A stretch of DNA of 35,533 nt from Desulfovibrionaceae bacterium (GTDB lineage: Bacteria > Desulfobacterota > Desulfovibrionia > Desulfovibrionales > Desulfovibrionaceae): the NCBI GenBank assembly GCA_009782775.1, contig WRIL01000020.1, forward strand, positions 1 through 35,533. The letters run 5' to 3'. The notes beneath the pieces were generated by a model. The model had not been told where the DNA came from. It ran no database searches and saw only the letters and a program-made list of their open reading frames with translations. This document shows, one piece after another, positions 10,446-20,550 of this stretch (position 1 is its first letter; each line of letters opens with the position of its first letter). Both the position numbers and the translations under genes were made by a program.

Positions 10446-12355
10446 TGCTCCCTGAAGAAACGGATTTAAACCCGCTGATCCTGCCGGAGATCCTGCAACT
10501 GGAGGATGTGGCCGCGCTGGCGGAAGAACAGTTGCCCCAGCTGGCCGAGGAACTGCGGGAAAAAATCCTGCACAGCGTCTCACGCACCGGCGGGCATCTG
10601 GCTTCTTCCCTGGGAGTAGTGGAGCTGACCATCGCCATCCTGCGCCTGTTCAATCCCGATCGCGATCGCATCCTATGGGATGTCGGACACCAGGCCTATG
10701 CTTACAAAATCCTGACCGGACGGGGGGATCGCTTCCACACCTTGCGGCAGCACAAGGGCATCAGCGGATTCCCCAGGCGGGACGAAAGCCCTTATGACCA
10801 TTTCGGGGTAGGGCATGCCTCTACCTCCATTTCCGCCGCCCTGGGCATGGTCACGGCCAGGGAGATACAGGGCGGAGGCCAGCATGTACTGGCGGTCATC
10901 GGCGACGGCGCCATGACCGGCGGTATGGTCTACGAAGCCATGAACCACGCCGGGGCCATGAACAAAAGGCTGATCGTCATCCTCAATGACAACAAGATGT
11001 CCATCTCCGGGAATGTGGGCGCGCTCTCCTACTTTATGAGCCGCAAACTCTCCTCGCGCTGGATGCGCAGAGTCAAGCGCGAGGTCTCCGACCTTCTGCA
11101 ATCTCTGCCCGGAGTAGGGGAAGAGGTCTTCGGCCTGCTCAGGCAAAGCAAGAAAAGCCTCAAATCCTTCTTTACTCCGGGTATCTTGTTTGAAGCCCTG
11201 AATTTCAGCTACCTGGGGCCGGTGGACGGGCATGACCTGCAAAAATTACAGGAGGCCCTGCGCCTGGCCAGGGCCAGCGACACGCCCATCCTGGTGCATG
11301 TGCTCACCCGCAAGGGCAAGGGCTATCACCTGGCGGAATCAGATCCTCTGAACTACCACGGCGTGGGAGGCTTCGATCCCATGACCGGCAATGTGCAGGC
11401 ACCAGGCGCCGGTGATGAATCTTTAAGCTATACCGAAGTTTTTTCCACTGCCCTCTGCGATCTCGCCACCCAAGATACGCGCGTTATCGCCATCACCGCG
11501 GCCATGCGCGAGGGAACGGGCCTGACCCGTTTCAGCAAGCGCTTTCCTTCCCGCTTTGTGGACGTGGGCATCTGCGAACAGCACGCCGTCACCTATGCCG
11601 CCGGCCTGGCCGTACAGGGAATGAAGCCGGTGGTGGCCGTTTATTCCACTTTCCTGCAACGCGCCTATGACCAGGTGGTGCACGATGTGGCCCTGCAGAA
11701 CCTGCCGGTGGTCTTCGCCCTGGACCGGGCCGGGCTGGTGGGCGAAGACGGCCCCACGCACCACGGGGTCTTTGACATCGCCTACCTGAGGCATATCCCC
11801 AATATGCACATTCTGTCGCCAAGGGGCAGACGCAGCCTGCAAAACGCCCTGGCCACGGCCATGGCCCTGGAAAGGCCGGTGGCGGTGCGTTACCCGCGCG
11901 GGCAATGCCCTTTTTTTGAAGACCAGGAGCAGTTCAAAATTCTGCCCATGGGAGAGGGGGCGTTCTTACGCCAAGGGGACGCCCCCCTGGCGGTCATCTC
12001 CGTCGGCGGCACAGCGCACCGGGCCTGGGCAGCCCTGGAAGAAATTCTGCAGGAAGGCGGCCCGTCCATAGCCCTCTTTGATCCCATCTGGCTGAAGCCA
12101 ATGCCGGAAGAACAAATTCTGGATTTGGCCCGGCGCAGCTCCACCCTGGTGGTGCTGGAAGAACACGCCCTGGCCGGCGGCTTCGGATCCGCCGTGCTGG
12201 AACTCCTGGCCAGAGAGGACCTGCTGGGACGCTGCCGGGTATTGTGCCAGGGTATCCCGGATGCTTTTGTGGAACACGGATCGGCGGAAATCTTGCGCGA
12301 ACGCCTCGGTCTGGACAAGGACGGCTTAAAAAAGCTGATTCTCGCGCATCTGTGA
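10445..12355 (+). CDS. dxs: 1-deoxy-D-xylulose-5-phosphate synthase
   Basis: This thiamine diphosphate enzyme makes DXP from pyruvate and glyceraldehyde 3-phosphate, the first MEP-pathway step. The 636-aa protein shows GGHLASSLGVVELT, DVGHQAYAYKILTGR and the ThDP/Mg motif from GDGAMTGG (G153-D154) to NDN (181-183). The pyrimidine-domain glutamate lies in REGTGL (about E356). GICEQHAV and the C-terminal transketolase-like domain follow. The first 15 residues or so extend a little beyond the family minimum. ispG, ispA and dxs share the same gene run, so isoprenoid supply looks co-expressed. Confidence 0.97.
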   Translation: MLPEETDLNPLILPEILQLEDVAALAEEQLPQLAEELREKILHSVSRTGGHLASSLGVVELTIAILRLFNPDRDRILWDVGHQAYAYKILTGRGDRFHTLRQHKGISGFPRRDESPYDHFGVGHASTSISAALGMVTAREIQGGGQHVLAVIGDGAMTGGMVYEAMNHAGAMNKRLIVILNDNKMSISGNVGALSYFMSRKLSSRWMRRVKREVSDLLQSLPGVGEEVFGLLRQSKKSLKSFFTPGILFEALNFSYLGPVDGHDLQKLQEALRLARASDTPILVHVLTRKGKGYHLAESDPLNYHGVGGFDPMTGNVQAPGAGDESLSYTEVFSTALCDLATQDTRVIAITAAMREGTGLTRFSKRFPSRFVDVGICEQHAVTYAAGLAVQGMKPVVAVYSTFLQRAYDQVVHDVALQNLPVVFALDRAGLVGEDGPTHHGVFDIAYLRHIPNMHILSPRGRRSLQNALATAMALERPVAVRYPRGQCPFFEDQEQFKILPMGEGAFLRQGDAPLAVISVGGTAHRAWAALEEILQEGGPSIALFDPIWLKPMPEEQILDLARRSSTLVVLEEHALAGGFGSAVLELLAREDLLGRCRVLCQGIPDAFVEHGSAEILRERLGLDKDGLKKLILAHL

Positions 12356-12364
12356 GGACGGAAC

Positions 12365-12985
12365 ATGGGTTTCCTGAAAAACAGCGTAAGTTTTACCCGC
12401 TATCAAATCCTGGACGACCTCCCGCGAAACTTTACGGCGGAGCTGCCGGACAAGCTGCGGCAATTCGCCTTCAAGGACATTGACGACCTTCCCCAGGAAC
12501 GCGCCTGGGGCTGGGTCTGTTTCGAAAACATGCTGGACACTGAATGGCGGGAATCCAGGCCCCAGAAAGGGGCGGAGCATCTGACCTTCTCCCTGCGCCT
12601 GGATACCCGGCGAGTCCCGCCGGCGGTCCTAAAAAAACATTTTGCCCTGGCCCTGCGGGAAGAAGAAGGCAGAATCCACGCCCAGGGCAAAAGTTATGTG
12701 TCCAGGGAGCGCCGCAAAGAGATCCGGGAACGGGTGCTTTTTGAGCTGAACCGGCGTTTTCTGCCCATCCCCGCCGAGTTCGGAGTGATCTGGAACCTCA
12801 GCGCCAGGCGACTTTTCATTGCCACCATCGCGAACAAGGCGCTGGATCTCTTTGAGGAGTACTTTCTGCACAGCTTCGGCCTGCGCCTGGAGCGACTCAC
12901 TCCTTACGGCCTCGCCGCCGCCATGCTCCAGGAAAAAGAGCTGGACCGGCTGAATGTTCTTGAACCGACAAATTTCAGGAAATAA
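12365..12985 (+). CDS. Short RdgC-like recombination-associated protein
   Basis: The 206-aa protein resembles the RdgC family. It opens with GFLKNSVSFTRYQI and contains FSLRLDTRRVPPAVLKKHFALA. It then has a basic helix (ERRKEIRERVLFELNRRFLP) and a C-terminal strand/helix unit (WNLSARRLFIATIANKALDLFEEYF). Proteobacterial RdgC is about 300 aa and forms a DNA-encircling ring that limits RecA loading, so this one is about a third shorter. The match rests on motif pattern and order, not on catalytic residues. The ATG at 12365 follows a GGACGGAAC stretch nine bases after dxs. It is paired with the next gene, two bases downstream. Confidence 0.72.
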   Translation: MGFLKNSVSFTRYQILDDLPRNFTAELPDKLRQFAFKDIDDLPQERAWGWVCFENMLDTEWRESRPQKGAEHLTFSLRLDTRRVPPAVLKKHFALALREEEGRIHAQGKSYVSRERRKEIRERVLFELNRRFLPIPAEFGVIWNLSARRLFIATIANKALDLFEEYFLHSFGLRLERLTPYGLAAAMLQEKELDRLNVLEPTNFRK

Positions 12986-12987
12986 AA

Positions 12988-13548
12988 ATGAACGACTTTG
13001 CGGGACAGACGCTGGAACAGATGCTGGGGCAGGATTTTCTGACCTGGCTTTGGTACCGGGGGGAAACCTCCGGTAGCTTCAAGGGCCCCTCCGGCGAAGA
13101 ATTTTCAGTGCTGATGGAGAGGCGGGTAGTGGTGCAGGGAGGGGAAGGCGAACTCATGGAAACCGCCAGCGTCTCCGGGCCAGCCTCGGAACTGCGCGAG
13201 GCCAGGTTGGGGCTGGTCACCGGCAAAAAAGTCATCCGCGCTCTGCTGCGCCTGGAAAAATCCGCAGATGAAGTCTGGCTGACGACCCTCAAGGCCGAGG
13301 ATTTCTCCCTGGGCTCTTTCAGAACCCCCAGGATATCCGCCCCGGAAAAAGACGAAGACCCCGAGGCCGCCTTTTTTGAAAAGGTCTTTCTCCTGGAAAA
13401 AGGGCTGGAATTTCTGGACGCGCTCTACCGCGTCTTTTTGGATCTGCGCCTCGGCCCGGCCTGGAAAAACGAAGTGGATGCCATCCGGGCCTGGATGCGG
13501 ACCTCCATCTCTGAAAATGGAGAGGACGCGGAGCAGACCGCGTCTTGA
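12988..13548 (+). CDS. Uncharacterised protein paired with the RdgC-like gene
   Basis: I do not recognise a named family for this 186-aa protein. It has no signal peptide or membrane segment. The first part is mixed and beta-like (WYRGETSGSFKG, FSVLMERRVVVQGGEGE). A middle stretch reads RLGLVTGKKVIRALLRLEKSADEVWLTTL when its halves are joined. The C-terminal part is predicted helical and ends with an acidic tail. It starts two bases after the RdgC-like stop. Such tight pairing suggests a partner or accessory role in the same process, but this is inference from position only. Confidence 0.7.
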   Translation: MNDFAGQTLEQMLGQDFLTWLWYRGETSGSFKGPSGEEFSVLMERRVVVQGGEGELMETASVSGPASELREARLGLVTGKKVIRALLRLEKSADEVWLTTLKAEDFSLGSFRTPRISAPEKDEDPEAAFFEKVFLLEKGLEFLDALYRVFLDLRLGPAWKNEVDAIRAWMRTSISENGEDAEQTAS

Positions 13549-13552
13549 AGTT

Positions 13553-14569
13553 ATGGGGCGTTGCGGTTGGCTGATCCGGCGTCTGGCCAAAAAACTGCTC
13601 TGGCTGCTGGCGGTGTTCTGGGGCATCACCCTGGTCAGTTTCTGGGTAATCCATTTGGCGCCCGGTTCACCCACGGATCTTGAGACCACCCTCAACCCTT
13701 TGGCCGACTCCGGGGCGCGTAAAAAGCTGGAAGCCATCTACGGCCTGGATCAGCCTTTGCACACCCAATATGCCGCCTGGTTGGGCAGGTTGGTCCGCCT
13801 GGACTTCGGCCTTTCCATGAGCAGCGACCGCCGCCCGGTTCTGGATAAAATCTCCGAGCGTATGCCCCTGACCATCGGCATGAATGTCGCCGCCCTCACG
13901 CTCACCCTGCTGATATCCATGCCCATCGGCATCCTGGCGGCCTCCCGGCCCGGAGGCCTTTTTGACCGATCCAGCTCCATCTTGGTGTATATCGGCTTTG
14001 CCATGCCCGGCTTCTGGCTGGCCATGCTCCTGATGCTCCAGTTCTCCATCCATTGGCGCATTCTGCCCATTTCCGGCCTGACCTCCCTGGATTACGCCCA
14101 ACTGAGCTCCTGGGGCAAAATCAAGGATCTGGCCGCCCACCTGGCGCTACCGATCTTCATTTACACCTTCGGAAACCTGGCCGGCATGTCCCGCTACCTG
14201 CGCTCCTCCATGCTGGAGGCTCTGCGCCAGGATTACATCCGCACGGCCAGAGCCAAGGGGCTGCCGGAACGGACGGTCATCTTCCGCCATGCCCTGCGTA
14301 ACGCCCTGCTTCCGGTAATCACCCTGCTGGGATTATCCATGCCCGGCCTCATCGGCGGGAGCGTAATCATCGAATCCATATTCGCCCTGCCGGGCCTAGG
14401 ACAATTATTTTACGAAGCGGTCATGGCCAGGGATTACCAACTGATCATGGGCAACCTGGTCCTGGGGGCGGTCCTGACCCTGGGAGGCAACCTGCTGGCG
14501 GATCTCTGCTATGCTCTGGCCGACCCGCGCATCCGTAGCGGGGGCGCTGATTTACGAGGGCAAGGCTGA
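13553..14569 (+). CDS. DppB-type ABC transporter permease (peptide/nickel family)
   Basis: This 338-aa inner-membrane permease has an N-terminal helix (LLWLLAVFWGITLVSFWVIH) followed by the LAPGSPTD motif typical of DppB/OppB/NikB. A periplasmic region and the MetI-type core with its EAA loop (EALRQDYIRTARAKGLPE) come next. The family imports di/oligopeptides, nickel or related solutes with a DppC partner, two ATPases and a binding protein. Only the DppC partner is present here. I start it at ATG 13553 rather than an upstream in-frame ATG at 13376, because the 59 residues between them lie inside the preceding gene and lack membrane character. The substrate is unknown. Confidence 0.9.
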   Translation: MGRCGWLIRRLAKKLLWLLAVFWGITLVSFWVIHLAPGSPTDLETTLNPLADSGARKKLEAIYGLDQPLHTQYAAWLGRLVRLDFGLSMSSDRRPVLDKISERMPLTIGMNVAALTLTLLISMPIGILAASRPGGLFDRSSSILVYIGFAMPGFWLAMLLMLQFSIHWRILPISGLTSLDYAQLSSWGKIKDLAAHLALPIFIYTFGNLAGMSRYLRSSMLEALRQDYIRTARAKGLPERTVIFRHALRNALLPVITLLGLSMPGLIGGSVIIESIFALPGLGQLFYEAVMARDYQLIMGNLVLGAVLTLGGNLLADLCYALADPRIRSGGADLRGQG

Positions 14570-15378
14570 TGCGCGGCCGTCCACTTTTGGGCTTCAGTAT
14601 GCTTCTGGTCCTGGGCATGGCCGTTTGCGCCGTCTTCGCTCCTTGGCTCGCCCCTTTTGACCCGGAAGAACTGCACCTGGGGAGCAAACTCCTCCCGCCG
14701 ACGGCGGAATTCTGGTTGGGAACAGACGCCCTTGGCCGGGATGTCTTTTCACGCCTGCTCTATGGGGCCAGGATCTCCCTCTGGGTAGGCTTTGTCTCGG
14801 TGGGCATCTCCGTGGCCGTGGGTGTGGCCCTGGGGCTGGCGGCCGGTTTTTTCCGCGGCCTGGTGGATGAAGTGATCATGCGCTTTGTGGATGTCATGCT
14901 CTGCTTCCCTTCCTTTTTTTTGATCCTGGCGGTGGTAGCCTTTTTGGACGCCAACCTGTTCAACATCATGGTCATTATCGGCCTGACCTCCTGGATGGGG
15001 GTGGCCAGGTTGGTCCGGGCCGAAACCTTGAGCCTGCGCGAACGCGATTTCGTGGCCGCGGCCCGGCTGGCCGGGGCCGGCTCCGCGCGCATCCTTTTCG
15101 TCCATATCCTGCCCAACGCCTTGGGGCCGGTGCTGGTCTCCGCCACCCTGGGCGTGGCCGGAGCCATCCTCACGGAATCCTCCCTTTCCTTTCTCGGTTT
15201 GGGAGTGCAGGCCCCCATAGCCAGTTGGGGAAATATGCTCCTGGAGGGCAAACAGACCATCGAAATCGCCTGGTGGCTTTCGCTATTCCCCGGCCTGTCC
15301 ATCCTGCTGACCGTGCTGGGCTATAACCTGCTGGGCGAAAACCTGCGCCGTCTGCTGGAACCCGGAGGGGCAAGGTGA
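14569..15378 (+). CDS. DppC-type ABC transporter permease (peptide/nickel family)
   Basis: This 269-aa partner permease has a short N-terminal helix, then GTDALGRDVFSRLLYGARISL, the hallmark DppC/OppC segment. An EAA loop with LRERDFVAAARLAGA and the closing LSFLGLGVQAPIASWGNML follow. The ATG shares a base with the upstream stop (TGATG), so the two permeases are surely co-translated. No ATPase or substrate-binding gene follows. The next gene is a glycosyltransferase-like protein overlapping by four bases. The transporter must draw ATPases from elsewhere or be a remnant. Confidence 0.9.
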   Translation: MRGRPLLGFSMLLVLGMAVCAVFAPWLAPFDPEELHLGSKLLPPTAEFWLGTDALGRDVFSRLLYGARISLWVGFVSVGISVAVGVALGLAAGFFRGLVDEVIMRFVDVMLCFPSFFLILAVVAFLDANLFNIMVIIGLTSWMGVARLVRAETLSLRERDFVAAARLAGAGSARILFVHILPNALGPVLVSATLGVAGAILTESSLSFLGLGVQAPIASWGNMLLEGKQTIEIAWWLSLFPGLSILLTVLGYNLLGENLRRLLEPGGAR

Positions 15379-17090
15379 AAATTTTTTGCCTGGATTCACC
15401 GTATGCGGCTTCTCTCAAGGCCTTGGGGCACGAAGTGCTGGCCCCGAAGCTGCCCGCCGGCATCGTTTATCTGCCGGGCGTCCTGCGGCGTCATAAATTC
15501 ACCCCGGAACTTTTCATCCAGCATGAACGTCTGGGAGCACGCCTGCTTTGCGGCGGACTGGAAGAACTGCCCTGCCCTTCGGTTTTCGTCAGCATCGACG
15601 CGCACCTGAACCTCTATTGGCACAAATATTACGCCAGGCTTTTTGATCTGGTGCTCACCCCGCACCTCTCCATTTATGCCGCCTTGCCCGCAGATCAAAG
15701 ACCAGCCCAGGTAAGGCGCTTCGGCCCCATAGGCTACGCCAGACCTTTCGTGCCTCATGCCCAAAGGGCGCATGAACTTACTTTTGTCGGCCTCCTGACC
15801 GAGCACCGGCCCGCCCGCGCGGCCATGCTGGAACTTTTATCCAAAAAATTCGCCCTGTACCGGCCGGAGGGGGGGCTGCCCCATTCCGCCATGCTGGATC
15901 TGTTTATGGATACCCGCCTGGTTCCCAATGAGGCGATCAGCCGGGAGGTGAACTTCCGCCTCTTTGAGGCGGCCTCCTGCGGCGCCATGGTCCTGAGCCA
16001 GGATGTCGGCGAAGACCAGGACGCGCACTTCGAGCCTGGCCTGGAGTGCGAAATTTACACCCACAGCCTGGAACTTACCGAAAAAATCCACTTTTATCGC
16101 CGCAATCCCCAGTCTGCGGAAAAAATCGCCCTGGCCGGCTGGAAACGTGTGCAAAGCGCGCATCTGCCGGAATTTCGGGCCAAACAGATGCTGGAAGAAG
16201 GCCTGGGAGGACGCTCCAGGGCCACGGGGGGCCGGGCCGGGTATCTTTTCTGGCTGACCCTGCTGCAAACGGCCCGCGCCGGACTATTCAAAGAATCCGC
16301 CGCCTGGTTCACCTCCCGCCTGAACGAACTCAACCCGGACCTGCCGGACTGGACGAGCGTGCGTCTGGCCTGGCGGCTGCTCCTGTTCCTGGAAGGCGCG
16401 TCCCCGGACAATCCCCTGTATGACAAAGATTTCGCCGCTCGCAACCAAAACCAAACCCAGGATCTGGCCGCCACCCTGCTGCGGGAAGAATTTCCCTCTT
16501 CTCCGGAGGCGGATCTCATCGGGGCCATGGCTTCCCTGGCCCTCAAGCGCCAAGACCTGGCCAGACTCTTCTGGCTGCGCCGCCTGAAAGCTCTGGATAT
16601 AGCCCTTCCGGCCGCGGCGGTGGTAAGCTCCGGCGCACTGCGCGAACCCTATGATCATTACCTGGCCTGGGGAAAACTCCTTTCCATCCTGGGGCCGAAG
16701 GCGGATGTGGGTTTCAACTTCACTCACGGACGCGGACAGATTCCCCTGTGCGCCTTTGAATGCCTGCTCATGGCCAAAGAAACGGCCCCTCCCAAACGCA
16801 GGGAATGGCTGCGGGAAATACATGCCCTATCCGCCGATATCCCGGCCTTCGCTTTCTGGGACATGGGTTTTCTGGCGGAACTCTCCCTGCTGAACCAAAG
16901 GGACTGGCGGCCGCAACTGGATTACGGCTTGAGCGCCCTGAACAACTACCGGCAGGAAACCGCCATTTACGAACTGGCCGAGGCCCGGCAAAAAGCCTTG
17001 CAACGGGATGAGGGCAGCGCTTTCTATTCCGAGCTTGAGAGCTATCCCGCTTCCGGATATATTCTTGCTGCCCTGCGCGGTACGAAATGA
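15375..17090 (+). CDS. CgeB-like glycosyltransferase with C-terminal helical extension
   Basis: This 571-aa cytoplasmic protein starts at GTG 15375, overlapping the permease stop. Residues about 1-275 resemble CgeB-type GT-B glycosyltransferases: DLVLTPHLSIY, ELTFVGLLTEHRPAR, LVPNEAISREVNFRLFEAASCGAMVLSQ and an FEPGLECEIYTH segment. The NxRxFEAxxCGA pattern is the usual nucleotide-sugar C-terminal motif. The remaining 300 residues or so are helical and repeat-like, possibly TPR-type. A role in modifying a surface structure or protein is plausible. The acceptor is unknown, and no LPS or flagellar gene cluster lies nearby. Confidence 0.78.
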   Translation: MKIFCLDSPYAASLKALGHEVLAPKLPAGIVYLPGVLRRHKFTPELFIQHERLGARLLCGGLEELPCPSVFVSIDAHLNLYWHKYYARLFDLVLTPHLSIYAALPADQRPAQVRRFGPIGYARPFVPHAQRAHELTFVGLLTEHRPARAAMLELLSKKFALYRPEGGLPHSAMLDLFMDTRLVPNEAISREVNFRLFEAASCGAMVLSQDVGEDQDAHFEPGLECEIYTHSLELTEKIHFYRRNPQSAEKIALAGWKRVQSAHLPEFRAKQMLEEGLGGRSRATGGRAGYLFWLTLLQTARAGLFKESAAWFTSRLNELNPDLPDWTSVRLAWRLLLFLEGASPDNPLYDKDFAARNQNQTQDLAATLLREEFPSSPEADLIGAMASLALKRQDLARLFWLRRLKALDIALPAAAVVSSGALREPYDHYLAWGKLLSILGPKADVGFNFTHGRGQIPLCAFECLLMAKETAPPKRREWLREIHALSADIPAFAFWDMGFLAELSLLNQRDWRPQLDYGLSALNNYRQETAIYELAEARQKALQRDEGSAFYSELESYPASGYILAALRGTK

Positions 17091-17102
17091 GGACGGAAAA
17101 GC

Positions 17103-18734
17103 ATGTTGGACTATTTGCGCATCCAGGATCTGGCCCTGATTGAAGACGTGGCCCTGGAATTCTGCCCCGGAGTCAATGTGCTCACCGGGGAAACCGGTGC
17201 GGGCAAAAGTTTTATCCTGAAGGCCATTGATTTCATCACCGGCGACCGGCTCACCTCCGCCCTGGTGCGTCCTGGCAAAGAAAAAGCCTCGGCCGAGGCG
17301 ATCTTCACCTTGCCGACGGAGGGCGAAGTCTTCATCAGGCGGGAGCTATTGGCCGAAAATGGCCGCAGTCGCCTGTTCATCAACGACAAGCTCGCTTCCC
17401 AGGAAAACCTGCGCGATCTAAAACCCGCGCTGATCCTGCACACCAGCCAGCAGGGGCAGCAAAAGCTCCTTCTGCCAGCCTACCAGGGGCGGATGCTGGA
17501 CGAATTTATGAACCGGCCGGAATTGACGGCCCAGTTGGACGAAATTCTGCGCAAGCTGGACGGGTTGGCCCGGCGCCGTGCGGAACAGGAGGAGCGTCTG
17601 CGGGAGTTGGATGGACGGCGGGAGCTTCTGGAATTCCAGCAACAGGAAATTGACAAGGTACGCCCCCAGGAAGGAGAAGAAGAGACCCTGGAGGGAAAAC
17701 GCCACGAAGCGCGTCGCGCCGCCGGGCGGGAAATGGCCGTGGATCAGGCCCTATCCGCCCTGCATGGAGAAAGGGGCGAAGACGGCCTCCTGGGCTCCCT
17801 GACCGCCCTGGAACGCGCCCTAGCCCAAATTGCCGGCCTGGATCCTCTTTTTTCGCCGGACCACGAACAGCTACGGGAAGTACGGGCATTTCTGGCGGAT
17901 CTTTCCTCACGTCTGCGCAAGACGGCCCAAACCGGAAAATCCAGCGGGAGCAGCGAAGACATTGAAAGCCGCCTCTTCGCCCTGGCCCAACTGAAGCGAA
18001 AACTGCGCCGCACTCTGCCGGAAATCCTGGCCCTGCGCCGGGAAAACGACGACAACCTGGCCTTTCTGGACAACTGCAAACTGGATCTGAAGCAGCTTGG
18101 CCGGGAAGAAAACACCCTGGCCGACGCCCTGGCGGCCCTCCTTGTCGCGCTCAATCCAGCCCGGCGGCAGGCCGCCGCCGAACTAAAACTGGCCCTGGAA
18201 ACGGAACTGCGCGGCCTGGGCTTTTCCGAGGCCGTGCAGGTGGACTTCGCCTTTACCGCCAGAGAGCTCTTTCCAGGCCGGGAGGACTGCCGGGAAGAAC
18301 AGGCGCGTATACTATGGAAGCCCAATCCGGGGCAACCTGCCCAGCCCCTGGACAAAATCGCCTCCGGCGGCGAGCTCTCCAGGGTGCTCCTGGGGCTAGT
18401 CAGCCTGCTGGCCAGGCGGATGCGGGATAACCCGGCCCTGATCTTCGATGAAGTGGACTCCGGGGTCGGCGGAATCACCCTGAACAAGGTGGCGGAAAAA
18501 TTGCGCCGCCTAGGTGAAGAACGCCAGATTATCCTGATTACCCACTGGCCGGGTCTGGCCGCCACCGCCGGACGGCATTTCCAGGTCAGCAAAGAGGTAC
18601 GGGAGGGAGAAACCTACACCCTCTGCCGCCGCCTGGACAAACCGGAAGTGCTGGAAGAACTGGCCCGCATGGGCGGAGGCGGCGGCCAAGGTCTGGCCTT
18701 GGCCAGGGAATTACTCGAAGGACGGCCTTACTAG
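17103..18734 (+). CDS. recN: DNA repair protein RecN
   Basis: This SMC-like ATPase acts at DNA double-strand breaks. The 543-aa protein has Walker A GETGAGKS (residues 29-36) and [22 protein letters not shown] long Glu/Arg/Leu coiled-coil region spans about 150-370. The C-terminal ATPase half has the signature [13 protein letters not shown] and Walker B/D-loop [10 protein letters not shown] (D449 region), then [15 protein letters not shown]. The ATG at 17103 follows a GAGGACGGAAAAGC ribosome binding stretch. The order of parts matches RecN throughout. frdA begins only 22 bases after its stop. Confidence 0.96.
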   Translation: MLDYLRIQDLALIEDVALEFCPGVNVLTGETGAGKSFILKAIDFITGDRLTSALVRPGKEKASAEAIFTLPTEGEVFIRRELLAENGRSRLFINDKLASQENLRDLKPALILHTSQQGQQKLLLPAYQGRMLDEFMNRPELTAQLDEILRKLDGLARRRAEQEERLRELDGRRELLEFQQQEIDKVRPQEGEEETLEGKRHEARRAAGREMAVDQALSALHGERGEDGLLGSLTALERALAQIAGLDPLFSPDHEQLREVRAFLADLSSRLRKTAQTGKSSGSSEDIESRLFALAQLKRKLRRTLPEILALRRENDDNLAFLDNCKLDLKQLGREENTLADALAALLVALNPARRQAAAELKLALETELRGLGFSEAVQVDFAFTARELFPGREDCREEQARILWKPNPGQPAQPLDKIASGGELSRVLLGLVSLLARRMRDNPALIFDEVDSGVGGITLNKVAEKLRRLGEERQIILITHWPGLAATAGRHFQVSKEVREGETYTLCRRLDKPEVLEELARMGGGGGQGLALARELLEGRPY

Positions 18735-18744
18735 ATGCTCCAAA

Positions 18745-18750
18745 GGGAGG
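18745..18750 (+). promoter_or_regulatory. Ribosome binding site that decides the frdA start
   Basis: GGGAGG abuts a TTG at 18751 with no spacing, whereas a GTG at 18757 sits at the normal six-base distance. The GTG is therefore the likelier initiation codon for frdA, shortening the protein by two residues compared with the TTG. Confidence 0.65.
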
Positions 18751-18756
18751 TTGCAA

Positions 18757-20550
18757 GTGCAAATCATCAATGCCGACATAGTCATTGTTGGAGCTGGAGG
18801 AGCGGGCATCCGCGCGGCCATTGAGGCGGCGGAAGTCCGTCCTGACTTTAACATCGCGCTGATTTCCAAAGTCTATCCCATGCGCAGCCATACGGTGGCC
18901 GCAGAAGGCGGCGCGGCGGCGGTCTGGCAGGAAGCCGACAGCTTCGATCTGCATTTCCACGACACGGTCTCCGGCGGAGATTGGCTGTGCGAACAGGATG
19001 TGGTGGACTATTTCGTGCAAAACTGCCCACGCGAGATGATTCAGCTTGAGCAGTGGGGCTGCCCGTGGAGCCGTAACCCGGACGGAAGCATCGGCGTACG
19101 CCGTTTCGGCGGCATGACGGCCGCCAGGACCTGGTTCGCGGCCGACCGGAGCGGTTTTCATATTATGCACACCCTGTTTCAAACCTGCCTGAAATACCCG
19201 CAGATTCGCCGCCTGGACGAATATTTCGTGCTGGATCTGCTGGAAGATAACGGACGCGCGGCCGGAGTGACGGCCCTGGATATGATGGAAGGCGAAATCG
19301 TCCAGGTGCGCGCCGGGGCGGTGATCTTCGCCACCGGCGGCGCTGGACGCCTTTACCGCTACAACACCAATGCCGGCATTGTCACCGGCGAGGGCATGGC
19401 TATCGCCTACCGTCACGGAGTGCCGTTGCGCGACATGGAATTTGTGCAGCACCATCCAACCGGGCTTCCCGGTTCAGGCCTGCTGATCACCGAAGCCAGC
19501 CGCGGCGAGGGCGGTATCCTGGTAAACAAGGACGGTTACCGCTATTTGCAGGATTACGGCCTGGGGCCGGAAACCCCGCCGGGCAAACCGGAAAACAAGT
19601 TTATGGAACTGGGGCCGCGAGATAAAATCTCCCAGGCCTTCTGGCATGAACAGCGCGCCGGGCGCACCATTTCCACCCCGCATGGAGAGGTGGTCTATCT
19701 GGATATCCGCCACCTAAGCCGGGAAAAAATTCTCGAACGCCTGCCTTTGATCCGCGAACTGACCATGGAATTTATGGGACTTGACCCCATTCACACCCCC
19801 ATTCCGGTACGCCCCACAGCCCATTATACCATGGGGGGCATCGCCGCGGACGCGCAGTGCGAAACCGCCATCAAGGGTCTCTTCGCGGCCGGCGAATGCT
19901 CTTCCGTGGGCTTGCACGGGGCCAACCGGCTGGGCTCCAACTCCCTTGCCGAATTACTGGTCTTTGGCCGGATAGCCGGACAGGCGGCCTCGGAACGCGC
20001 CGGGAAAAACATCAGATTCAAGGATGCAGCCCTCAACGCCCAAGCCAAGGACGTGGAAGACTGGTTCGGCGGCCTGTTCAAACGCAAGGGCAAAGAAAAA
20101 TGGGCGGCCATCCGGGACGAAATGGGGCTGTCCATGGAAGAAGGCTGCGGCATCTACCGTACCGGGGAAATGATGCAGGCAACCATAGACAAGCTGGCCG
20201 AACTCAAAGAACGCGTAAAACGGGTGAAGGTTGCGGATTCCGGCGCGGTCTTCAACACGGATGTGCTGAACCTGATTGAAGTCAGCCAGGGGCTGGAAGT
20301 GGCGGAAACCATTGCCCACTCCGCCATCCAGCGCCGGGAATCGCGCGGGGCGCATCAACGCCTGGATGAAGGCTGCACGGAACGGGATGATGAAAACTTT
20401 CTCAGGCATTCCCTGGCCTATTACAATAAGGATGGAGCGCCCCGCACCGAATACGGCCCGGTAAAGATCACCAGATCCGAGCCGGCCAGACGCGTTTACG
20501 GAGCCGAAGGCGCTTCCCGAAAGCCCAACAAGGAGAAGGGCAATGACTGA
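18757..20550 (+). CDS. frdA: Fumarate reductase flavoprotein subunit
   Basis: This catalytic FAD subunit of quinol:fumarate reductase reduces fumarate to succinate as terminal electron acceptor. The 597-aa protein starts with the dinucleotide-binding motif [15 protein letters not shown]. The covalent FAD histidine is in [14 protein letters not shown] (H45). [21 protein letters not shown] and the substrate-site [11 protein letters not shown] follow, then [19 protein letters not shown]. Length and motifs are close to the E. coli FrdA type rather than the larger succinate dehydrogenase forms. It overlaps frdB by eight bases and is followed by two small anchors. It sits unusually close behind recN, so any frd-specific promoter would lie inside recN. 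Confidence 0.95.
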   Translation: MQIINADIVIVGAGGAGIRAAIEAAEVRPDFNIALISKVYPMRSHTVAAEGGAAAVWQEADSFDLHFHDTVSGGDWLCEQDVVDYFVQNCPREMIQLEQWGCPWSRNPDGSIGVRRFGGMTAARTWFAADRSGFHIMHTLFQTCLKYPQIRRLDEYFVLDLLEDNGRAAGVTALDMMEGEIVQVRAGAVIFATGGAGRLYRYNTNAGIVTGEGMAIAYRHGVPLRDMEFVQHHPTGLPGSGLLITEASRGEGGILVNKDGYRYLQDYGLGPETPPGKPENKFMELGPRDKISQAFWHEQRAGRTISTPHGEVVYLDIRHLSREKILERLPLIRELTMEFMGLDPIHTPIPVRPTAHYTMGGIAADAQCETAIKGLFAAGECSSVGLHGANRLGSNSLAELLVFGRIAGQAASERAGKNIRFKDAALNAQAKDVEDWFGGLFKRKGKEKWAAIRDEMGLSMEEGCGIYRTGEMMQATIDKLAELKERVKRVKVADSGAVFNTDVLNLIEVSQGLEVAETIAHSAIQRRESRGAHQRLDEGCTERDDENFLRHSLAYYNKDGAPRTEYGPVKITRSEPARRVYGAEGASRKPNKEKGND

